Of a DNA stretch of 30,730 nucleotides, positions 23,521 through 30,730 are shown piece by piece. The translations under genes were made by a program, and so were the position numbers. Each line of letters begins with the position of its first letter. Positions within the stretch are counted from its first letter, which is position 1. Origin of the DNA: JBNKWA01 sp050299555 (GTDB taxonomy: Bacteria > Pseudomonadota > Alphaproteobacteria > Rhodobacterales > Rhodobacteraceae); contig JBNKWA010000028.1 in NCBI GenBank assembly GCA_050299555.1, positions 1-30,730 of the forward strand, read 5' to 3'. The notes under the pieces were generated by a model. The model was not told the origin of the DNA. It did no database searches and worked only from the letters and a program-made list of their open reading frames with translations.

Positions 23521-23832
23521 ATGCTCGCAAAGATCTACCGCCCAGCCCGCAATGCCATGCAATCCGGTCAGGCCAACAGCCGCAACTGGGTGCTGGAATA
23601 CGTCCCCGCCGAGCAGAAGGTGACCGACCCGCTGATGGGATGGTCAGGCTCGGGCGACATGCGGCGCCAGGTGCGGATGCGCTTCGAAAGCCGCGAGGCG
23701 GCGGTCGCGTATGCTCAGCACCATGGCATTCCGTTCCAGATGGCCGAGCCGAAGTCGCGCCAGCCGGTGATCCGCCAGAACGGCTACGGCGACAATTTCA
23801 GCTACGCGCGCCGCCAGGCCTGGACGCACTGA
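23521..23832 (+). CDS. ETC complex I subunit, NDUFS4/18-kDa type
   Basis: A 103-residue protein of the NDUFS4 (ETC complex I subunit, AQDQ/18-kDa) family, an accessory subunit of respiratory NADH:quinone oxidoreductase found in mitochondria and alphaproteobacteria. The family run is plain: AKIYRPARNAMQSGQANSRNWVLEY (3-27), PLMGWSGSGDMRRQVRMRFESREAAVAYA (37-65) and a C-terminal NGYGDNFSYARRQAWTH. It sits on the matrix-facing peripheral arm. The ATG at 23521 gives the standard start, though the ribosome site is weak (GGA, 11 nt). Its last 35 bp overlap the end of the convergent HAD gene. No nuo operon is near, which is usual for this gene. Confidence 0.92.
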   Translation: MLAKIYRPARNAMQSGQANSRNWVLEYVPAEQKVTDPLMGWSGSGDMRRQVRMRFESREAAVAYAQHHGIPFQMAEPKSRQPVIRQNGYGDNFSYARRQAWTH

Positions 23833-24532
23833 GCGCCGCATCGGCGGCGGCGCCAAGCAGGCCCGGCAGTTCCTCCATCCGATCGAAGACCAGCACCGGC
23901 GCCGCGGCAGCAAGCGTCGGCCGCAGCCGCGCCGAGTCGGCATGGGCGCCGCCGACAAAGCCGAACGCCCGCATGCCCGCCGCGTTGGCAGCCGCCAGCC
24001 CGGCGGGGCTGTCCTCGATCACCAGGCAACGCCCCGGATCGACGCCCATCTGGGCCGCGGCGTGCAGGAACAGATCCGGCGCCGGCTTGCCGCGCGCCAC
24101 CATGCTGGCGCTGAAGATGTTGGGCTCGAACCGCGCCAGCAGGCCGGTCAGCTCCAGCGACAGGCGGATGCGCTCGGGCTGGCTGGAAGAGGCGACGCAG
24201 AACGGTGCCTGCAACGCGTCCAGGGCCGCGGCGATCCCCCGGATCGGCGACAGTTCGGCCCGGAAACGGCCATAGAGACGGGTCCGGAACACCTCCAGTT
24301 CGGCCGGGCCGATCGCCACACCGTCGGTCTCGGCCAGGTCGGCAGCGATGCTTGACAGCGACCGGCCGAGGAACCGTCGGTAGGCGTCCGCCTCGGCCAG
24401 CGCCAGACCCCGTTCAGCCAGAAGCTCGCGCAGGATCGCCATGGAGATCGGCTCGCTGTCCACCAGGACGCCGTCGCAGTCGAAGATCACCAGTGCCGGC
24501 ATCGGGTCGGGCGGTGGGGCGACAAGGGGCAT
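23798..24532 (-). CDS. HAD-superfamily phosphatase (subfamily IA)
   Basis: A 244-residue cytosolic phosphohydrolase. Motif I DCDGVLVDSEP (18-28) has nucleophile Asp18 and acid/base Asp20; the cap domain follows (about 30-95). Motif II is ASSSQPERI, motif III Lys in GKPAPDLF and motif IV IEDSPAG. It resembles sugar-phosphate phosphatases and beta-phosphoglucomutase-like enzymes (YniC, GPP type). The ATG at 24532 has AAGGAG 5-6 nt upstream. It is divergent from the sugar isomerase-ribokinase pair, so it may dephosphorylate a sugar phosphate from that route (inference). The 3' end overlaps the convergent ETC complex I gene by 35 bp. Confidence 0.9.
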   Translation of the reverse strand: MPLVAPPPDPMPALVIFDCDGVLVDSEPISMAILRELLAERGLALAEADAYRRFLGRSLSSIAADLAETDGVAIGPAELEVFRTRLYGRFRAELSPIRGIAAALDALQAPFCVASSSQPERIRLSLELTGLLARFEPNIFSASMVARGKPAPDLFLHAAAQMGVDPGRCLVIEDSPAGLAAANAAGMRAFGFVGGAHADSARLRPTLAAAAPVLVFDRMEELPGLLGAAADAALSASRPGGARS

Positions 24533-24680
24533 GGTGTCTCCTTCGAGGCATTGCGCCGCCGTTCATGCGCGACCCGGGGCCGCACCGCAACCACCTGTGC
24601 GGCCGCCGGGGCGGGTTCACTTCGCCGGTGTTCCGATCTAGACGGTGCGGGACAACCGCCAGCGGAGCCGTCGCCAAGCC

Positions 24681-25670
24681 GTGCCAGCCCGAAAGCCCCT
24701 CTATGCCGCCCGCCTGAACGCCTTCGCCATCGGGGCCGAGGCCTATTGGCCCGGGCGCAACCGGATCACCGTCATGGACCTGATCGGGCGCGCCGCGACG
24801 GTTCCGGGGCTGAACGCGGCCGATCTCAACTATCCCGACCATTTCCGCGACGGCGACGCGGCGGCGATGGCCCGGTGCCTTGGCCAGAACGGCATGGTGC
24901 TGAACGGGCTGGCCATGCGCTATTACACCGATCCGGGGTTTCGCCTCGGCGCCTTCAGCCACCCCGAAGCATCGGTGCGCCGGGCCGCCATCGACCTGAC
25001 CCGGCGCGGCCTCGACACGCTGGCCGAGATGGGCGGCCGGCTGATGACGCTGTGGCTGGGGCAGGACGGCTGGGACTATGCCTTTCAGGCCGATTACGGC
25101 CGCCTCTGGGACGATACGCTGGCGGCGCTGGCCGAGGTCGCCGACCACAACCCCGGCCTCGACATCGCCATCGAGTACAAGCCGAACGAGCCGCGCGCCT
25201 TCGCCCTGATGCCCGACATGGCGACGACGCTCCTGGCGCTGGGCGAGCTCGGGCGGCCGAATACCGGCGTGACGCTCGACTTCGCCCACATGCTCTATGC
25301 CGGCGAGACACCGGCCCGCGCGGCGGAACTGGCGGCGCGCCGCAGCCGCATCCTCGGCGTCCATCTCAACGACGGCTACGGCAAGCGCGACGACGGGCTC
25401 ATCGCCGGCAGCGTGCACCCGGTGCAGACGGTAGAGCTGTTCGCGGCGCTGGCCCGCGCGGGCTATGACGGCTGCATCTATTTCGACACCTTCCCGGATC
25501 ATTCCGGCCTCGATCCCGTCGCCGAGGCCGGCGCCAGCATCGCCGCGGCCGAGCGGCTGCGGGCCATTGCCGCAGCGCTTGTCGCCGATCCGGCGCTGGC
25601 CGCCGCAACGGCCCGGCAGGACGCGCCGGCTGTCACCCGAATCGTGCAGGAGGCACTCCATGGCCACTGA
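24681..25670 (+). CDS. Sugar isomerase/epimerase, TIM barrel
   Basis: A 329-residue xylose-isomerase-like TIM barrel (AP-endonuclease-2 superfamily). Likely metal ligands are Glu165 (AIEYKPNEP), Asp200 (VTLDFAHML, with His203), His228 (GVHLND) and Asp269 (IYFDTFPDH). The opening LYAARLNAFAIGAEAYWPGR and GLNAADLNYPDHF are shared with bacterial L-rhamnose/ribulose-type isomerases and related sugar epimerases. The GTG at 24681 is chosen because it sits just before the family start; a GTG at 24645 would add 12 basic residues and neither has a strong ribosome site. The last 11 bp overlap the kinase gene, so the two are coupled and probably one catabolic route. Confidence 0.85.
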   Translation: MPARKPLYAARLNAFAIGAEAYWPGRNRITVMDLIGRAATVPGLNAADLNYPDHFRDGDAAAMARCLGQNGMVLNGLAMRYYTDPGFRLGAFSHPEASVRRAAIDLTRRGLDTLAEMGGRLMTLWLGQDGWDYAFQADYGRLWDDTLAALAEVADHNPGLDIAIEYKPNEPRAFALMPDMATTLLALGELGRPNTGVTLDFAHMLYAGETPARAAELAARRSRILGVHLNDGYGKRDDGLIAGSVHPVQTVELFAALARAGYDGCIYFDTFPDHSGLDPVAEAGASIAAAERLRAIAAALVADPALAAATARQDAPAVTRIVQEALHGH

Positions 25671-26559
25671 TGTCTTCGTCGCCGGCGCGCTGCATCTCGA
25701 CGTCGTGGTGCGGGCGCCGCACCTGCCGGCCCTGGACGAGACGGTGGCGGGCGAGGGCGTGGACTACGCCTTCGGCGGCAAGGGCGGCAATCAGGCGGTG
25801 GCGGCGGCCCAGCACGGTGCCCGGGTGGCGCTGGCGGGTCGGGTCGGCAACGATGCCTTCGCCGCGATGCTGCTGGAGCGGCTGGATGCCGCCGGGGTCG
25901 ACCGCCGCCAGGTGGTCGAGGCGCCGGGGGCAAGCGGGATGAGCGTGGCGATCATCGACGGCGACGGCGAATACGGGGCGGTGATCGTGTCGGCCGCCAA
26001 CCGCGACATCGACCCGGAGGCCATCGCCGTGCCCGAGGCGACCCGGGTGGTGCTGCTGCAGAACGAGATCCCCGAGGCGGTGAACATCGCCGCCGCCGAG
26101 GCCGGCCGGGCCATGGGCGCGCGGGTGATCCTGAACGCGGCGCCGCTCAGGCCGATGGCCGACGCGCTGCTGGCGGCGGTCGATCTGCTGGTCATCAACC
26201 GCGCCGAGGCAACGGCGCTCTTAGGCGAGCCGATCGCCACCCGGGCCGATGCCTACCGCGCCGCCGAGCGCCTCGGGGCGACCTTCGATCTGTTGGTCAC
26301 GCTGGGTCCTGAGGGGGTACTGTGGCGGGGTGGCGACGGGCTCAGCGTCTCCAAGGCCGCCCATGCGGTCGAGGCGGTGTCGAGCCACGGTGCCGGCGAC
26401 GCCTTCCTCGGCGCGCTGGCGGCGCGGCTGGCGGCGCGGGCCGAAGTGCCGGCGGCGCTGGCCTATGCCCAGGCGGCGGCAGCGCTGCACGTCTCGGCCG
26501 AGCCGGCGGAGCGGCAGCGGATCACCCCCGAGAAGGTGCGGCGGCTGATGCGCGGCTGA
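25660..26559 (+). CDS. PfkB-family carbohydrate kinase (ribokinase-like)
   Basis: A 299-residue sugar kinase. PfkB motif 1 is FGGKGGNQAVAAAQHGARVALAGRVGND (38-65). Motif 2 holds catalytic Asp247 in GAGD (244-247), followed by AFLGALAARLA. Family members usually have D-T-x-GAGD here; this one reads SSHGAGD, so the monovalent-cation/ATP contacts differ. The sugar is not determined; ribose or a related ketose made by the isomerase next door is a reasonable guess. The ATG at 25660 has GGAGG 7 nt upstream and overlaps the isomerase stop by 11 bp. Confidence 0.9.
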   Translation: MATDVFVAGALHLDVVVRAPHLPALDETVAGEGVDYAFGGKGGNQAVAAAQHGARVALAGRVGNDAFAAMLLERLDAAGVDRRQVVEAPGASGMSVAIIDGDGEYGAVIVSAANRDIDPEAIAVPEATRVVLLQNEIPEAVNIAAAEAGRAMGARVILNAAPLRPMADALLAAVDLLVINRAEATALLGEPIATRADAYRAAERLGATFDLLVTLGPEGVLWRGGDGLSVSKAAHAVEAVSSHGAGDAFLGALAARLAARAEVPAALAYAQAAAALHVSAEPAERQRITPEKVRRLMRG

Positions 26560-26596
26560 GCCGCTGCGCCTGGGGCGACGCCCCCCGTCGCGCCCC

Positions 26597-26865
26597 TCGC
26601 CGCGCTTGCAACGCCGCAACGGGCCGGCCGACCCGCAAGGGGGAGGCCGGGCCGCCTTCGGCCCAACGGGAGGCGAGCGTCGCCGCGGGCGACGTGACGC
26701 CGACGGGCGGGAGCCCCCAAACCCCCGCACCCAACCGCCTCAGCCGTGCCGCGCCGCCACCGTCTTCAGCGCCGAGAAGCCGTAGAGCGCCTCGAACCCC
26801 TTCTCGCGGCCATGGCCGGACTGGCCGGTGCCGCCGAAGGGCAGCTCTACTCCGCCGCCGGCGCC
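26597..26865. repeat. 269-bp direct repeat, copy A
   Basis: Identical to 27012-27280 at a constant offset of 415, with no gaps and four substitutions (about 98.5% identity). It contains downstream non-coding sequence, including a hairpin GGGCCG (26649-26654)/CGGCCC (26659-26664), and the last 126 bp of an aldehyde dehydrogenase gene. A further feature is CCCCCAAACCCCC downstream of the gene on the plus strand. Copy A carries the orphan gene fragment. Confidence 0.92.
26740..26865 (-). pseudogene. Orphan 3' fragment of aldehyde dehydrogenase
   Basis: The last 41 codons of the aldehyde dehydrogenase (GGGVELPFGGTGQSGHGREK, then GFEALYGFSALKTVAARHG and stop) with nothing of the gene upstream. 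It begins exactly where copy A of the repeat begins at its 5' side. Made by partial duplication; not expected to give a product. Confidence 0.88.
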
Positions 26866-27011
26866 GCAATGAACCCTGTCGCATCCGAGCGCCGCGAAAC
26901 CAGCCTCGATCGGCGCGCGCCGGCGCCTGCGGGAAGGCCCGCAAGGGCGCGGGCACGAGCCGGGCGCCCTCTGGCCGCCCACGGCCCTGCCGACGCCCCC
27001 GGGGAACGACA
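26866..27011. other. 146-bp segment between the repeat copies
   Basis: Unique sequence that separates the two 269-bp copies. It holds GC-rich runs and no recognisable gene; an open frame in minus continues into copy A by chance. Confidence 0.4.
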
Positions 27012-27280
27012 TCGCCGCGTTTGCAACGACGCAACGGGCCGGCCGACCCGCAAGGGGGAGGCCGGGCCGCCTTCGGCCCAACGGGAGGCGAGCGTCGCCG
27101 CAGGCGACGTGACGCCGACGGGCGGGAGCCCCCAAACCCCCGCACCCGACCGCCTCAGCCGTGCCGCGCCGCCACCGTCTTCAGCGCCGAGAAGCCGTAG
27201 AGCGCCTCGAACCCCTTCTCGCGGCCATGGCCGGACTGGCCGGTGCCGCCGAAGGGCAGCTCTACTCCGCCGCCGGCGCC
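27012..27280. repeat. 269-bp direct repeat, copy B
   Basis: The copy attached to the intact aldehyde dehydrogenase gene: 27155-27280 is its coding 3' end and 27012-27154 lies downstream. Presumably the parent of copy A. Confidence 0.92.
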
Positions 27281-28615
27281 ATAATTGTTGATGAAGACCT
27301 GCCCGGCGCGCAGCCGCCGTGCCAGCCGCATCTGCCGGCCGCCATCGGCCGTCCAGACCCCGGCCACCAGCCCGAAGGGGGTGCCGTTGGCGATCGCCAC
27401 CGCCTCGGCCTCGTCCTCGAACGGGATCAGCACCTGGACCGGGCCGAAAACCTCCTCCTGCGCCAGCCGGGCGCCGGGCGCCACGCCCTCGATGAGCGCC
27501 GGCGCGACATAGTGCCCACCCGCCGGCGCATCCCCGGCCACCTGCCCGCGGGCCACCACCTGCCCGGCGCCGGCCAGCGCCAGATAACCCTCCACCACCG
27601 CCTTCTGCCCGGCCGAGATCAGCGGGCCGACCGCCATGTCCGCCAGCGCCGGACCGGCGAACAGCCCGGCATAGCGCTCGGCCATCAGCGCCCGTACCCG
27701 CTCGTAGACGGGTCTTTCCACCAGGATGCGCGACGCGGCCGAGCAGGTCTGTCCGGCATTCTGGATGCCCGCGTTCACCAGGAACGGCAGTGCCGCGTCG
27801 AGGTCGGCATCGGCGAACACGAGCTGCGGCGACTTGCCGCCAAGCTCCAGCGTCACCGGCACCACGTTGGCGCCCGCCGCCTGCTGGATCAGCCGCCCCA
27901 CCGCCACCGAGCCGGTGAACGAGATGTGGTCGATGCCCGGATGCGCGGCCAGGGCCGCCCCCGCCTCCTCGCCCAGGCCCGTGACCACGTTGACGGTGCC
28001 GGGCGGAAACCCCGCCTCGTCCGCCAGCCGGGCGAAGGCGAGCGCGGTCAGCGATGCCTCCTCGGCCGGCTTCAGCACCGCGGCGTTGCCCATGGCCAGC
28101 GCCGCCCCGACCGAGCGGCCGATGATCTGCATCGGATAGTTCCAGGGCACGATATGCCCCGTGACCCCGTGCGGCTCGCGCAGGGTGTAGACGGTGTAGC
28201 CGTCGAGATACGGGATCGTCTCGCCCATCACCTTGTCGGCGGCGCCGGCGTAGAACTCGCAATAGCGCGCCAGCGCCACCGCATCGGCCCGCGCCTGGGT
28301 CAGGGGCTTGCCCACATCCGCCGCCTCGAGCGCGGCGAGTGCGTCGATCCGCCCGGTCACCAGCGCGCCAAGCCGGGCGAGGCACCGGCCCCGCTCGAAG
28401 GCAGGCATCCGGCCCCAGTCGCCGTCCAGCGCCGTGCGGGCGGCCGCCACGGCCGCGTCGATCTCACCGGCACCGCCACGGGCGATGGCGGCGAAGGTGC
28501 TGCCGTCCGAGGGGTTCTCCACCGGCAGGGTCGCGGCCGCGCCGCGCCAGCTGCCGCCGATCAGGATTTCGGCCGTATCGAACCAGGGCGCCGCCGTGCC
28601 GTCATGCCCGTCCAT
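27155..28615 (-). CDS. NAD(P)-dependent aldehyde dehydrogenase
   Basis: A 486-residue aldehyde dehydrogenase that oxidises an aldehyde to an acid. Asn159 (PWNYP), Glu257 (LELGGKSP) and catalytic Cys291 (NAGQTCSA) are intact. The cofactor loop FTGSVAVG is at 233-240, and the C-terminal PFGGTGQSGHGREKG is typical. Close relatives include betaine-, gamma-aminobutyraldehyde- and gamma-glutamyl-gamma-aminobutyraldehyde dehydrogenases, so an amino-aldehyde is likely but unproven. The ATG at 28615 overlaps the GNAT stop by one base (TGATG), with purine-rich GGGGGAAGAG upstream; a GTG just before is also possible. The 3' end is duplicated in copy A. Confidence 0.92.
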   Translation of the reverse strand: MDGHDGTAAPWFDTAEILIGGSWRGAAATLPVENPSDGSTFAAIARGGAGEIDAAVAAARTALDGDWGRMPAFERGRCLARLGALVTGRIDALAALEAADVGKPLTQARADAVALARYCEFYAGAADKVMGETIPYLDGYTVYTLREPHGVTGHIVPWNYPMQIIGRSVGAALAMGNAAVLKPAEEASLTALAFARLADEAGFPPGTVNVVTGLGEEAGAALAAHPGIDHISFTGSVAVGRLIQQAAGANVVPVTLELGGKSPQLVFADADLDAALPFLVNAGIQNAGQTCSAASRILVERPVYERVRALMAERYAGLFAGPALADMAVGPLISAGQKAVVEGYLALAGAGQVVARGQVAGDAPAGGHYVAPALIEGVAPGARLAQEEVFGPVQVLIPFEDEAEAVAIANGTPFGLVAGVWTADGGRQMRLARRLRAGQVFINNYGAGGGVELPFGGTGQSGHGREKGFEALYGFSALKTVAARHG

Positions 28616-29093
28616 CACTCTTCCCCCGTGGTCTCGAACCGCTGTTCCGAGCCGAAGCGCCGGTCGCCCGGCCGGACCCGCTCGAAGGTGTCGGCGAAAC
28701 CGGCCACGGCGCTGACCCAGAATGCCTCGGCGGCGGCATATCCGGCAAGCTGCCGCACCCGCCAGCGGCCGGGAAAGCGGGCAAAGGCGGCATGCGCCGC
28801 CGCACTGCCCACGCCCTGGCGGCGAAAGCGCGGCTCGACGTAGAACTCGGCGATCTCGTAGGCCCCCTCGGCACGCTCGCGGATCAGCACGAAGCCGGCC
28901 CGCGCCCCGTCCGCAACGATCCAGAAGGCCCAGCGCCCGGGCTCGCTCCAGAACCGCGCGAAATAGAGCATCGGCGGCGTGTTGCCGTCGGCGTCGCGGA
29001 CCACGCCCGCCCAGGGCTCCAGCTCGGTCATGTAGGCGCCGGCCAGCCGGTTGAATCCCGGGTCGGCCGGCGCCACGGGATCCAGCCGGACGT

Positions 29094-29097
<4 letters not shown>
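28615..29097 (-). CDS. GNAT-family N-acetyltransferase
   Basis: A 160-residue GNAT enzyme that moves an acetyl group from acetyl-CoA to an unknown amine. IAEFYVEPRFRRQGVGSAAAHAAFARF (82-108) has the acetyl-CoA-binding RRQGVGSA loop; the front strand pair is WAFWIVADGARAGFVLI. The start overlaps the ABC ATPase stop by 4 nt (ATGA), and its own stop overlaps the dehydrogenase start. Such tight coupling suggests that it acts in the same pathway, maybe modifying an imported amine or peptide (inference). Confidence 0.88.
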
Positions 29098-30679
<1,582 letters not shown>

Positions 30680-30683
<4 letters not shown>

Positions 30684-30730
30684 GACCGTACCCTCCTCAC
30701 GCGCGGGTCGAGAAGGTCGCGCAGCCCGTC
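30680..30730 (-). CDS. ABC transporter permease (DppC-like), C-terminal tail only
   Basis: Only the last 16 codons are in the window. DGLRDLLDPRVRRVRS fits the usual GDGLRDxLDPR ending of dipeptide-type permeases. Its TGA overlaps the ATP-binding gene start (ATGA). The rest of the gene lies beyond the window. Confidence 0.75.

Noticed and set aside
26597..27280. The duplication as an insertion sequence
   Set aside because: No transposase frame, no terminal inverted repeats and no target-site duplication; part of each copy is coding sequence of aldehyde dehydrogenase.

Overview
This is a GC-rich chromosomal segment from an alphaproteobacterium, most likely Rhodobacterales or a related order (the exact taxon cannot be read from the window). 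The evidence is a class I lysyl-tRNA synthetase, an NDUFS4-type electron-transport-chain (ETC) complex I subunit gene, a VPLPxG-CTERM surface protein, DUF465, DUF3329-like and DUF4864 small proteins, a BrnTA module, and a perfect CtrA-type TTAA-N7-TTAA box. Most of the window is ordinary housekeeping and metabolic sequence. No prophage, insertion sequence, CRISPR array or secretion locus is visible.

Layout. 1-287: non-coding sequence with a cluster of GGGGAC/GTCCCC words. 288-1587 (minus): a YdcH-like protein, a 42-residue peptide with a strong ribosome site, and the brnT-brnA toxin-antitoxin pair with its own promoter. 1642-4315 (minus): ettA and a lipoprotein alpha/beta hydrolase. 4587-7479 (minus): a PAS-GGDEF-EAL protein and a MarR-GNAT fusion with a palindromic operator. 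7636-9843 (plus): nadD and a PBP4-type D-Ala-D-Ala carboxypeptidase. 10168-11962 (minus): a TerB-family protein and D-amino-acid dehydrogenase. 12119-15878 (plus): an S41-like protein, lysK overlapping a YdcZ-type membrane protein, and a DUF4864 protein. 15882-19265: small stress or envelope genes, including a PHB-depolymerase-like esterase, an SDR, a PagL-like barrel abutting the SDR, and an SPW-repeat membrane protein. 19511-20164 (plus): the VPLPxG-CTERM protein.

20165-20786 is a decayed patch: a 24-nt perfect palindrome, a REP-like pair of hairpins, and the frameshifted remains of a ParE/RelE-type toxin with its antitoxin. uvrB follows (minus). Between uvrB and the ETC complex I subunit gene lie 550 bp with a CtrA box, a promoter-like element and two strong hairpins that together look like an undescribed small RNA gene. 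23798-26559 holds a HAD phosphatase divergent from a sugar isomerase-ribokinase pair.

26560-30730 (minus) is an overlapping operon: oligopeptide ABC permease (tail only), a double-domain ABC ATPase, a GNAT acetyltransferase and an aldehyde dehydrogenase. The last 126 bp of the aldehyde dehydrogenase gene and its downstream sequence are duplicated as a 269-bp direct repeat with only four differences, leaving an orphan 3' gene fragment.

The most interesting items are the candidate sRNA/CtrA region, the 269-bp duplication, the broken ParDE-like locus, the MarR-GNAT operator and the seemingly leaderless brnT promoter. I found no clear new multi-gene system; the transporter-GNAT-dehydrogenase operon is the best candidate for an uncharacterised pathway.
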